A DNA stretch of 64,000 bases from an uncultured Eubacteriales bacterium. GTDB taxonomy: Bacteria; Bacillota; Clostridia; Christensenellales; Aristaeellaceae. How positions within the stretch are numbered: the first letter of the stretch is position 1; each line of letters begins with the position of its first letter. The stretch covers positions 62,001 to 126,000 of the forward strand of contig CADBKQ010000001.1 in NCBI GenBank assembly GCA_902795275.1, written 5' to 3'. A program made the position numbers and the translations under genes. The notes below the pieces were generated by a model that ran no database searches, was not told the origin of the DNA, and was given only the letters and a program-made list of their open reading frames with translations. This document shows positions 8,775-16,206 of the stretch, one piece after another.

Positions 8775-9782
8775 ATGGATTATTCCGTCAGTATCAGCGT
8801 TGTGATGTCTTCATATAATACCGAGCTTTCTATGCTGAAGGAAGCGGTCGAAAGCATCCTGAATCAAACGTTTCGTGATTTTGAGTTTCTTATTATTGAC
8901 GACGGCTCCACGGATGGTTCGGATCAATACCTGAAAAGCCTTTCGGACGAACGGGTGAAGATCATTCAGAATCCCCAAAATATCGGGATCACGAAGTCGC
9001 TGAATATTGGCTTCAAAGCAGCGAAAGGGAAGTACATCGCCCGTATGGATGCGGACGATATTTCCCTGCCGACCAGGCTTGAAAAGCAGTATGCATATAT
9101 GGAAGCCCACCCCGAAGTCATCGTTTGCGGGACAAGGGCGGGTATTCTGGACGAGAAACGGAATGTCAGGCCTTTAAACGTGAATGTCCCTGAGAATATG
9201 GAAGAATACCGGGTCAGAATGATTTTTCTGAACCCCGGGCCAATTCACCCCACAGCTTTTTTCCGCCATGAAAAGCTGCTTGAGTATCATATCTTATATG
9301 ATGAGAAACTGATCTACGCGCAGGACTATGGAATGTGGGAAGTGGTCAGCCGCTATGGGAAAGTATCCTCGCTGGATGAAGTGCTGCTGTATCGTCGGAA
9401 ACATGAGAAACAAATCTCAATAGCGAAAAGAGACGTTCAGAAAAAATGCGACAAAATGACACAGAAGAAAATCCTGTCGGATTTATTGGGCAGCGTTTCT
9501 GACGAGGAAGTTGAACTGCATTATACGCATTCTACCGGGTACAATCAAGATGCCACGATCTCCCCGGAAGTGGCCGCGTGGTATGACCGTCTGCTTCAGG
9601 CGAATCAATCGCGTCATATATATGAACAAAAAATACTGCAAAAATTTGTTTCGTTCATAAAAAAGAGATTGGTTCTGCAAACTATAAAGCAGAACCAAAA
9701 CCTGTCGAAATACGAAAAAACCCGTTTGTTTTTCCGCTACCTGCCATTTTTGCGGGCTGTTAAAACCATTCTTTTCAAGTGA
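8775..9782 (+). CDS. family 2 glycosyltransferase
   Basis: 335 residues. N-terminal GT2 domain with ISVVMSSYNTELSMLKEAVESI, IIDDGSTDGSDQYL, and the acidic motif ARMDADDISLPTRLEKQ typical of the WaaE/EpsE-like subgroup. The C-terminal third is helical and basic. The ATG at 8775 lies 8 bases after AGGAGG and is preferred over the GTG at 8769, which is only 2 bases from it. Base composition is AT-rich compared with genes to the left of 7800 and right of 9840, consistent with acquisition together with the preceding gene. It ends the polysaccharide cluster. Confidence 0.88.
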   Translation: MDYSVSISVVMSSYNTELSMLKEAVESILNQTFRDFEFLIIDDGSTDGSDQYLKSLSDERVKIIQNPQNIGITKSLNIGFKAAKGKYIARMDADDISLPTRLEKQYAYMEAHPEVIVCGTRAGILDEKRNVRPLNVNVPENMEEYRVRMIFLNPGPIHPTAFFRHEKLLEYHILYDEKLIYAQDYGMWEVVSRYGKVSSLDEVLLYRRKHEKQISIAKRDVQKKCDKMTQKKILSDLLGSVSDEEVELHYTHSTGYNQDATISPEVAAWYDRLLQANQSRHIYEQKILQKFVSFIKKRLVLQTIKQNQNLSKYEKTRLFFRYLPFLRAVKTILFK

Positions 9783-9897
9783 CACATGAGGCATGAACAT
9801 ATATAAATGATACAAGGTATAGGCGAAGGCTGGAAAAGCTATTTGCCTTGTTTGCCTTTGCGATAGGAAAGGATGGCGTAAACAATCCCGCCAATGA

Positions 9898-10281
9898 TCA
9901 CGGCGGATATAGCGCTTGTTTCTCCCCGTCGGAAAGAAACAGGTCTTCGCCGTCGGAGGAGGACAGCTTGAAGGGCAGTTCTTTCTTGTCAGCCGCAAGG
10001 GTGATGTATCCGTTTTCGGGAATCACATAGCCGTCAAGCGGAAACTTGTCCAGATGGTCTTCATCGTCGCTGATAAAAAAGCCATCGAGGGGCAGCGCCT
10101 GATCCGTGAGGTTGTAAAGCTCAAGATAATCAGGCGCGGCGTCCTCGATGGTGTAATGGCCGCCATTGTCGGAGCATATTTCATTGATGCGGAAGGATAG
10201 AGAGGTTTCTGCCCGCGCAGCGGATAACGTTGACAGCAGAACAAAGCATGCGATGAATAAGGCGCTCGTTAAACGTTCCAC
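9898..10281 (-). CDS. secreted lamin-tail-domain protein, apparently frame-disrupted at its C-terminus
   Basis: 127 residues from a GTG with GAGAGG 9 bases upstream. A signal peptide (about 1-24, ending SAARAE) is followed by one lamin-tail domain: FRINEICSDNGG, PDYLELYNLTDQALPLDGFF, LDKFPLDGYVIPENGYITLAA. The frame stops at 9898, but another frame continues to a TAG at 9839-9841 and would encode a hydrophobic segment (AISAVIIGGIVYAILSY) followed by a basic tail RKGKQGK. That is a normal membrane anchor, so the intact ancestor probably spanned 9839-10281 and has lost frame around 9900-9930. It follows the Cthe_2159-like gene by 43 bases, probably in one transcript. Lamin-tail domains in bacteria occur on exported proteins; function here is unknown. 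Confidence 0.7.
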   Translation of the reverse strand: MERLTSALFIACFVLLSTLSAARAETSLSFRINEICSDNGGHYTIEDAAPDYLELYNLTDQALPLDGFFISDDEDHLDKFPLDGYVIPENGYITLAADKKELPFKLSSSDGEDLFLSDGEKQALYPP

Positions 10282-10324
10282 GGGCAGAACCTCTCTTTCC
10301 GCTGTATTTTGATGCGGGACTCCG

Positions 10325-11149
10325 TCAGTTGCCGGACGGTTTCATTGAAGCGTCCACCTTTGCGTTCACTGTGCCGCCGATGATGGAGAGGCCATGGACA
10401 ACCTTCAGCGGTTCGTCGCCGCAGGTAATGTTCACCATGCCGCCTTCCATTGAAATATATCCCCATTCGGAGTCGTCGTTGGTGGTCTTGATGCCGTCGT
10501 TGCCGGCGCGCACGGTGATGTTTCCGTCAAAAATCTCCACGCAGTCTTTGCCGGTGATCCCGTTGTGCACCGCTTCCACGTTGATTTTTCCGCCCTTGAT
10601 GCGCAGATCGTCCTTGGAAACAATGCCGTCCCGATAGGAGCCTTTCACTTTCAGGCTTCCCGTCCCGGTGATCGTCAGGTCGCTTTTGCTGAAAATCACC
10701 GCGTTCGCTTTGCCTTGCTTGTCCGCATAGTCCGCTCCGTCGCTCAGCTCATTCTCGGTGCCTTCAACAAGCTCAATGCTCAGGCGGGGAGAGCATTTTT
10801 TGATGTACAGGGCCGGCGCGTTTTCGCAGTGAACGGAAATGCCCTGGAAATACAGCTTCACTTTGCCGTCCTGTTCACAGTCGACGACGATCTGCCCGTT
10901 GCTGAGGGCGCCAGTGAGCTGGTACTCGCCCGGCAGCGTAATGGTCAATACGCTGCCTTCCGCATAGACGCCGGGGCAGTCCACAGTGATGCCGCTGTCG
11001 CTCAGCGTAATGGCATAGGGTTCCGCTTCGTTTTCCGCCATCGCGGGGAAGACGGGTGCGAGGAGCAGGAAAAAGATGAGGGCAAGGGCGGCAAACCGCG
11101 CTGCGCGGGCGCGGCGGAAGAAGATGGTACGAAGAAGACTGCCGTTCAT
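10325..11149 (-). CDS. secreted carbohydrate-binding beta-helix protein (Cthe_2159 family)
   Basis: 274 residues. An N-terminal signal peptide follows an Arg-rich start (FFRRARAARFAALALIFFLL, cleavage near AMAEN). The rest is a right-handed beta-helix with repeated turns such as SYRDGIVSKDDLRIKGG, VEAVHNGITGKDCVEIFDG and VRAGNDGIKTTNDD. These Asp/Asn-Gly-Ile repeats mark the Cthe_2159 family (DUF4353), whose founding member from Clostridium thermocellum is a calcium-dependent acid-sugar/cellulose-binding protein with a polysaccharide-lyase-like fold. It is shorter than the paralogue at 13608 (274 against 462 residues), having only the core turns. The start has AAGGAGGA 6 bases upstream and a promoter at 11224-11252. 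Confidence 0.8.
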   Translation of the reverse strand: MNGSLLRTIFFRRARAARFAALALIFFLLLAPVFPAMAENEAEPYAITLSDSGITVDCPGVYAEGSVLTITLPGEYQLTGALSNGQIVVDCEQDGKVKLYFQGISVHCENAPALYIKKCSPRLSIELVEGTENELSDGADYADKQGKANAVIFSKSDLTITGTGSLKVKGSYRDGIVSKDDLRIKGGKINVEAVHNGITGKDCVEIFDGNITVRAGNDGIKTTNDDSEWGYISMEGGMVNITCGDEPLKVVHGLSIIGGTVNAKVDASMKPSGN

Positions 11150-11223
11150 GAATCATTCCTCCTTTTTCGTTTGGAACCGCTGCTTTCCGGAAAGTATTCC
11201 AAACACACGTCTTTTTTGTTAAA

Positions 11224-11252
11224 AGTTTACCATATCGGCCCAGCGAAGTCAA
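11224..11252 (-). promoter_or_regulatory. sigma-A-type promoter for the Cthe_2159-like/lamin-tail genes
   Basis: Read leftward: TTGACT (11252-11247), a 17-base spacer, TAAACT (11229-11224). It lies about 75 bases before the start at 11149 and in the only untranslated gap on this side. Confidence 0.65.
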
Positions 11253-11288
11253 TACTTGCAAAACGCGCCAGGGCCGCCTGCGCCTTTC

Positions 11289-12344
11289 TTATCGGAGGAG
11301 CGCGAACGCCGTTTCATGCACCGCGCGGCGGAAATCGCCGGTGGCGTTTTCGTTCTTCTCCGGATAGAACAGGCGGTTGGTGAAGGACACCACCCCCACG
11401 TTTTGCTCGCGGGAAAAATAAATCGCGGTGCCGGTAAAGCCGGTATGGCCGCAGCCGTGGGGATAGCTCACGCCCGTTTGGAAGCCGATTCCGCGCCCCG
11501 GCGCGGCGGGCTGTTCTTTCTGCGCTTCGATCAACAGGGGCGTGGCAGTGTTCATGTAATACTGGCACAGGCGCTGATACGCCAGCGTGTCGGCGAAAAT
11601 CCCCGCCAGGCCCGATACGCCGTGAAAATAGTACCAGCAGTTGCCGTCGTTGGCATCGCCCCGCACCGCCTGGCCCAGAGGACGGAAGCCGTCAAACACG
11701 ATGCCCCGTTCCGCGCACATGCCCATTTCAATCGGATTGCCATAGCAGGAGGGAATGATCGGCAGGCTTTTATCGGGCAGATAGGTCATGTTTCCAAGGC
11801 CCAGGGGCTTGACCAGATCCTCCCGCAGACAAACGTCCAGCGGTTTTCCCTGCGCGCGCTCGATGATCTTTCCCAGCAGCATGAAATTCAGGTCGGAATA
11901 CACCACGCCGCGGGTGGGCTCCGTGTGGGCCAGGGCGTATTTCAGCGCCGTGAAAAAGTCCTCGCCCCGCCGGGAATAGAAGGGATACCAGTCCACCAGG
12001 GTCGAAGTGTGCGTCAGCAGGTGATACAGTTCGATTCCCTGAAACCGCCGGGCAAGGTACGCATCCTGTCCCAATTCCGGCAGGGCGTCGGCTGCCGCTT
12101 CATGGAGGGACAGTTTTCCCGCCGAGATCAAATGAAAGATCTGCGTGGCTGTGGCGATTTTGGTCAGGCTGGCCACGTCGAACAGGCTGTCTTCCCGCGC
12201 TTCGCCCACGCAGGCGACGGCCAGGGTTTCGTCCCGGTTGAACACCCGCACGCAGGCGGAGGGGAAATATCCCGCTGCCTGGTAACGGGCCGTTATATCC
12301 GCTATTGCGCGCTGCAAGCGCGCGTCGTATGTATGGCTCATCAT
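11289..12344 (-). CDS. serine hydrolase, class C beta-lactamase fold; AmiE-like N-acetylmuramyl-L-alanine amidase candidate
   Basis: 351 residues of the S12/beta-lactamase superfamily. The catalytic motifs are in order: S59-L-T-K62 (VASLTKIA), Y149-S-D (the Tyr motif) and H300-T-G. Also present are the VRGDANDG...GVSGLAGIF block and no signal peptide. Its start overlaps the stop of the GH3 nagZ gene by 4 bases (ATGA), so the two are translationally coupled. In Bacillus subtilis, nagZ (ybbD) is adjacent to ybbE/amiE, a hydrolase of the same fold that removes peptides from MurNAc. The neighbouring anmK supports a peptidoglycan-recycling role. Amidase activity is inferred from context; an esterase or D-Ala-D-Ala hydrolase remains possible. 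Confidence 0.8.
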   Translation of the reverse strand: MMSHTYDARLQRAIADITARYQAAGYFPSACVRVFNRDETLAVACVGEAREDSLFDVASLTKIATATQIFHLISAGKLSLHEAAADALPELGQDAYLARRFQGIELYHLLTHTSTLVDWYPFYSRRGEDFFTALKYALAHTEPTRGVVYSDLNFMLLGKIIERAQGKPLDVCLREDLVKPLGLGNMTYLPDKSLPIIPSCYGNPIEMGMCAERGIVFDGFRPLGQAVRGDANDGNCWYYFHGVSGLAGIFADTLAYQRLCQYYMNTATPLLIEAQKEQPAAPGRGIGFQTGVSYPHGCGHTGFTGTAIYFSREQNVGVVSFTNRLFYPEKNENATGDFRRAVHETAFALLR

Positions 12345-13495
12345 TGGCTCGTTTTCTCCGTCTTGAATTTCAGAATCCGGTATACGCTTTCGTCGATGCG
12401 GCTTTCGGGGATCGTGCCGTCCTCCACGGCTTGCACCACGCTGTCGAAAGCCTCGAAATAGTCATAGGGCATGAGCAGGATGTCCACACCCGCCTGGATG
12501 CATTTCACGCAGGCTTCGGAGGAGGAATACTTTTCCCGGATGGCTCCCATGGACAGGGCATCGGTGATAATCAGGCCCTCGAAGCCCAGCTCGCCACGCA
12601 GCTTTTCCGTCAGAATGGTATAGGACATGGTGGAGGGCTCGTCGCTGCCGGTGACGTTCGGGGCGGCAATGTGGGCGGTCATCACAAAATCCGTGCCCGC
12701 GGCGATCCCCGCCCGGAAGGATACCATTTCGCAGGCGCTGATTTCCTCCCAGGTCTTTTTCGTTTCGGCGTAGCCGGTATGGGTGTCGGTGGATGTGTCG
12801 CCGTGGCCGGGGAAATGCTTGATGCAGGAAGCCACGCCGCCCTCATGCAGCCCGCGGATGACCGACTGCACCATTCGCGCGGCGGTTTCTGGGTCGTCGC
12901 CAAAGGCCCGGTCGCCGATTACGGGGTTCAGGGGGTTGGTGTTCACGTCGGCCACAGGCGCGAAGTCCACGTCCAGGCCGTAGCGTTTCAGGTATTGGCC
13001 GATAGTCACGCCAACTTCAAACGCCTGAACATCGTCCCCGGATGCGGCGATCTGTCCCATCGGCGGGAATTTTGTTACGCCGAAATTGGCCGGATGGTTG
13101 GCGATGCGGGCGATGCGCCCGCCCTCCTCGTCGATGCCCAGCAGGGGCGTGATTGTTCCCATGGCGTGCAGATGGCCGGTAAACGTCAGCAATTGGTCGG
13201 CGGACAGGATGTTCTTGCGGAACAGGGCGAAGCCGCCGCAGGGGTATTGGGCGTACTTTTCCCGCATTTCACCCGTCACCTGGACAGTGCCCGTGATGCT
13301 GTTATCCTCCAGCTCGGCGGGGCCGAAGCGCCCTTCCAGCGCGTCGGGACGAATCATGAATAACTGCCCGACCTTCTCCCGCAGCGTCATGGTTTTGATT
13401 TTCTGCATTACGGCATCCTCCTCCGCAAAAGTGGGACAAATCAGCAGAACGGCCAGCAGGACCGCCGCTCCCCGAAGCAGATGTTTTTTCATCAT
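12341..13495 (-). CDS. nagZ: beta-N-acetylhexosaminidase, glycoside hydrolase family 3 (NagZ)
   Basis: 384 residues from the ATG at 13495 (or 13492), with AAGGAG 9 bases upstream; the longer open frame has no ribosome site. A signal peptide (MKKHLLRGAAVLLAVLLI, cleavage near TFAEE) indicates export. The GH3 barrel carries the NagZ-specific KHFPGHGDTSTDTHTG loop (226-241), whose Asp-His pair acts as acid/base, and nucleophile D312 in IITDALSMGAI. The enzyme removes GlcNAc from muropeptides. It is coupled by a 4-base overlap to the AmiE-like gene, matching the Bacillus extracellular NagZ/AmiE route. A promoter lies at 13534-13562. Confidence 0.92.
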   Translation of the reverse strand: MMKKHLLRGAAVLLAVLLICPTFAEEDAVMQKIKTMTLREKVGQLFMIRPDALEGRFGPAELEDNSITGTVQVTGEMREKYAQYPCGGFALFRKNILSADQLLTFTGHLHAMGTITPLLGIDEEGGRIARIANHPANFGVTKFPPMGQIAASGDDVQAFEVGVTIGQYLKRYGLDVDFAPVADVNTNPLNPVIGDRAFGDDPETAARMVQSVIRGLHEGGVASCIKHFPGHGDTSTDTHTGYAETKKTWEEISACEMVSFRAGIAAGTDFVMTAHIAAPNVTGSDEPSTMSYTILTEKLRGELGFEGLIITDALSMGAIREKYSSSEACVKCIQAGVDILLMPYDYFEAFDSVVQAVEDGTIPESRIDESVYRILKFKTEKTSQ

Positions 13496-13533
13496 CGCCA
13501 CGTTCTCCTTGATCGAATCTTTCCTTCCCGCTG

Positions 13534-13562
13534 ATTGTACCACATCATCGTACTTTTTACAA
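13534..13562 (-). promoter_or_regulatory. sigma-A-type promoter for nagZ-amiE-like operon
   Basis: Leftward TTGTAA (13562-13557), 17-base spacer, TACAAT (13539-13534), about 40 bases before the nagZ start. Confidence 0.6.
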
Positions 13563-13567
13563 CCAAA

Positions 13568-13594
13568 ACGGGAGCCCGTCATGAGCTCCCGTGT
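13568..13594 (-). terminator. rho-independent terminator of the Cthe_2159-family gene
   Basis: Stem ACGGGAGC/GCTCCCGT with a 9-base loop, followed leftward by TTTTGG. It lies just after the stop at 13608 and before the nagZ promoter. Confidence 0.7.
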
Positions 13595-13607
13595 GTAAAA
13601 TATGATC

Positions 13608-14996
13608 TTACCAATTCCAGCCGCCGCGCATATGCATCCCGCCACGCTGATCGTTCTGGGGCTGGGTGGCCGAGGTATTCGTGTCGGTCTGGCTTTGGCC
13701 GTCCTGCGTCATGCCTTCCCTGTTCCAGCCGCCGCGCTGCCCGAAGCCCTGGCCGTTCATGCCCCCGCGCATGCCGCCGCCGTCCGGGCCGGACACGCCG
13801 CTGCTGTTGTTCAGGGTCACAGTGGACGCCACATAGTAGGCTCCGTCGTAGTCAATGCCCGCTTCGCCGCCGAAGGAAGCGCTGTTGATGGTGATGGTGC
13901 CGCCCAGCAGATTGATGTTGCCGTTGCAGTCCAGGCCGTCGCCGCGGCTCTGCACGCTGACCGTACCGCCGGTAATGTTCAGGGAGGCGGTGAGAGCAGC
14001 ATCTTTCTGTGTGGCGTTAATGGCGTCGTCCGTGGCGGATACGTCCACGCTGCCGCTGAAAATGTTCACCACCGTTCCTTCCAGCCCTTCCGCGCCGCTG
14101 ACGGTGATGCTGGGGCCATCGGCGGCGTCCTGGGCGCCGACGGTCAGGATCCGGTCGGCGTGGAGGGCGTCGTCTCCGGCAGTCACGTTCACGGCGCCGG
14201 AAAGCAGGGTCAGGTCAGCGCCCGCGTTGATGCCGTCGTTGGCGGCAAAAATGTTCACGGTCAGGTTTTCGCCATCCACCACGAAGGAGGAATCCGCGTC
14301 GCCCACCTTGATGCCGTTCTTGGCGTTGCCGTTGATGGTGAGGGTGCCGTCGCCGGTCAGGTACACCTGGGATCCGGCTTTCGCTTTCAGCGCCGCGCCG
14401 TCGTAAGCCTCGGCCGCTTCCGCGTCGGCGGCGTTCTCATCCGCGGGGTTTTCGCTGTCCGTCAGGGTCACGCTGCCGCTGATGACAATCATGGCCTGGG
14501 CTTCCTTGTTGATGGACAGCGCCGCGCCGGTGCTGCTGCTCAGGTTCAGGCTGTCCAGCACCAGCACCACGCCGGCGGTGCCCTTCTTCACGGTCACGGT
14601 GCCGTCGGAGCAGTCGCCGCTGATCACGTAGGTGCCGGGTTCGTCGATCTTCACCTCATTGTCGCTGTCGGTCATCCGGATGCGGGTGGCGTTTTCCAGG
14701 TCGGCGGTCAGGCTGGCCGCGGCGTTTTCCACGCTGCTGGTGACGATCTCGGTGGGATTCTCGGCGTAGGTCACATTGCTGTTCTGGCCCATCATGCCGC
14801 CGCCCATGAATCCGCCCATGCCGCCATTCATCATCTGTCCGCCGCGTCCAGCCGCCAGGCCGGAAGCCGCGGAACCCGCTATCAGGGAAAGGCTCAGCAC
14901 GGAGACGAGCGTGATTTTTTTCCAGTGCCTTCTGAAAAAGTTTGCGCTCCCGCCGCTTGCAAAGAAATATTTCCTGTTCATTTTCCGCTGTTTCAT
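13608..14996 (-). CDS. secreted carbohydrate-binding beta-helix protein (Cthe_2159 family), Gly/Met-rich
   Basis: 462 residues. A basic start and membrane segment (about 24-48: RRHWKKITLVSVLSLSLIAG) serve as signal peptide or anchor. Residues 49-72 are extremely Gly/Met-rich (GGMGGFMGGGMMGQ). From about 80 to 390 there is a long beta-helix with turns such as NGNAKNGIKVGD, FAANDGINAGAD, VTAGDDALHADR, SATDDAINAT and SRGDGLDCNGN, characteristic of the Cthe_2159 family. The tail (400-462) is Gly/Arg/Gln/Trp-rich and hydrophilic. Two starts 15 bases apart are possible; AAGGAGG favours 14996. It is a second, longer paralogue of the gene at 10325, with nagZ-amiE between them. Likely role: binding acidic or wall polysaccharide at the cell surface. 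Confidence 0.85.
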   Translation of the reverse strand: MKQRKMNRKYFFASGGSANFFRRHWKKITLVSVLSLSLIAGSAASGLAAGRGGQMMNGGMGGFMGGGMMGQNSNVTYAENPTEIVTSSVENAAASLTADLENATRIRMTDSDNEVKIDEPGTYVISGDCSDGTVTVKKGTAGVVLVLDSLNLSSSTGAALSINKEAQAMIVISGSVTLTDSENPADENAADAEAAEAYDGAALKAKAGSQVYLTGDGTLTINGNAKNGIKVGDADSSFVVDGENLTVNIFAANDGINAGADLTLLSGAVNVTAGDDALHADRILTVGAQDAADGPSITVSGAEGLEGTVVNIFSGSVDVSATDDAINATQKDAALTASLNITGGTVSVQSRGDGLDCNGNINLLGGTITINSASFGGEAGIDYDGAYYVASTVTLNNSSGVSGPDGGGMRGGMNGQGFGQRGGWNREGMTQDGQSQTDTNTSATQPQNDQRGGMHMRGGWNW

Positions 14997-15346
14997 GTTC
15001 TTGTCCTCCTTATCGTTTTCGCCGGGCGAATCGCCGGCTTTTCAGTGGTTTCGCTTTGTTCTGTCTCCGGTGTTTCTCCCTTCGACAATCCCCATTATAG
15101 CGGGGAAGCTTTAAGAAACCTTAAAACCAAAAAATCTTTTTTGGGCAATTGAACCGAGGCGGTTTTTTGACGGTGATTGCTTGTATGGCAAAAATGGCTA
15201 ATTTCTGAGCACAATCATTGATCAATCTTGGTTTAATTTGGAAAACTCATCCAAGCGGCTCTTTACAAAAAAAAGAAAATATTGTATGATATAGACGGTT
15301 GGAATCCCCGGAACACCTTTTATACCAAGCGCGGAGGTGCGACCCG
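14997..15346. other. 350-base divergent intergenic region
   Basis: It holds the 5' regions of two divergent genes. Leftward, TATAAT at 15099-15094 is a clear -10 for the beta-helix gene, but the -35 position lacks a consensus. In its place are two similar blocks, CTTTAAG at 15109 and CTTAAAA at 15120, 11 bases apart, the spacing of OmpR/PhoB-class activator sites. Rightward, the deoR promoter is at 15262-15290. I see no gene in it. Confidence 0.5.
15262..15290 (+). promoter_or_regulatory. sigma-A-type promoter for deoR-anmK region
   Basis: TTTACA, 17-base spacer, TATGAT; 57 bases before the regulator start. Confidence 0.75.
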
Positions 15347-16126
15347 ATGGAGAAGAATACCTATATCCCAGCCGAACGGCAAAAGAAAATGATGGAATAC
15401 ATTGAAGCCAATACCAGCGCGCAGATCCACGAGCTGGCGGAAAAGTTTCATGTATCGGAAGCAACCGTGCGCCGCGACCTGGACGACCTGGATCAGCAGG
15501 GCGCCCTGAGAAGAACCCACGGCGGAGCCATCAAGGTGGACCGCAGCACATCCTACGAATCCATGTACTCCGAGAAAATCAGCCAAATGCTGGAGGAGAA
15601 ACACCGCATCGCCGAATACGCCGCCCAGATGGTGAAGCCCGGCGACACGGTGCTCATCGACTCCGGCACCACCACCTTCTTCATTGCGCAGGCCCTGGCC
15701 CATCACGAAAACCTGACCATCATCACCAACGACCTCTACATCGCTTACCAGACGCCCGTTCATCCCTCCAGTATGCTCATTGTCACCGGCGGCACGCGCA
15801 GGCAGGGAAGGCAGGAGCTTGTAGGCTCCATCCCGGAAAGCTTTGTGCGCGATTCCCACGTGGACGTGGCCTTTATCGGCGTGGACGGCATCGACCTGAC
15901 CGGCGGCGTGACCAACGCCAACTTCACCGAGGTGGGCCTGAAACGGCTGATGATCGCTTCCGCGGCCCGCAGCGTGATTGTGGCGGACCATACCAAATTC
16001 GGCCGGGTGGCTTTGGCCCGGATCTGCGACTTAAAGGATGCGTCCCTGCTCATCACGGACCGAGGCATTGAAAGCGAAACGCTGAGCCGGCTGAAAAAAT
16101 TGGGCGTGCAAATCGAAACCGTATGA
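15347..16126 (+). CDS. DeoR-family transcriptional repressor
   Basis: 259 residues. N-terminal winged HTH: IPAERQKKMMEYIEANTSAQ, then ELAEKFHVSEATVRRDLDDL and LRRTHGGA, the DeoR signature. The C-terminal sugar-phosphate sensor domain (DeoRC) has DSGTTTFFIAQAL, TGGTRRQGRQELVG and FIGVDGIDLTGGVTNANFTEVGLKR, then IVADHTKFG. The start at 15347 has GGAGG 9 bases upstream; an in-frame ATG at 15299 would overlap the promoter. Such repressors respond to phosphorylated sugars. Its position 80 bases before anmK suggests, without proof, control of amino-sugar recycling by a MurNAc- or GlcNAc-derived phosphate. Confidence 0.92.
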   Translation: MEKNTYIPAERQKKMMEYIEANTSAQIHELAEKFHVSEATVRRDLDDLDQQGALRRTHGGAIKVDRSTSYESMYSEKISQMLEEKHRIAEYAAQMVKPGDTVLIDSGTTTFFIAQALAHHENLTIITNDLYIAYQTPVHPSSMLIVTGGTRRQGRQELVGSIPESFVRDSHVDVAFIGVDGIDLTGGVTNANFTEVGLKRLMIASAARSVIVADHTKFGRVALARICDLKDASLLITDRGIESETLSRLKKLGVQIETV

Positions 16127-16206
16127 ACCCGAAAACAACGCGATTCGCTTTTGCGCGGATCGCGCTTTTTCTTTATTCATGACCCAAAGAATGAAAGGAA
16201 ACGACG

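Noticed and set aside
12341..13645. Longer nagZ reading frame starting at 13645
   Set aside because: It would place 50 residues before a normal signal peptide and run through the promoter and the neighbouring terminator.
13602..15152. 516-codon rightward frame opposite the Cthe_2159-family gene
   Set aside because: Antisense shadow rich in Ala/Val/Gly/His. The leftward gene has a signal peptide, beta-helix repeats, ribosome site and terminator.
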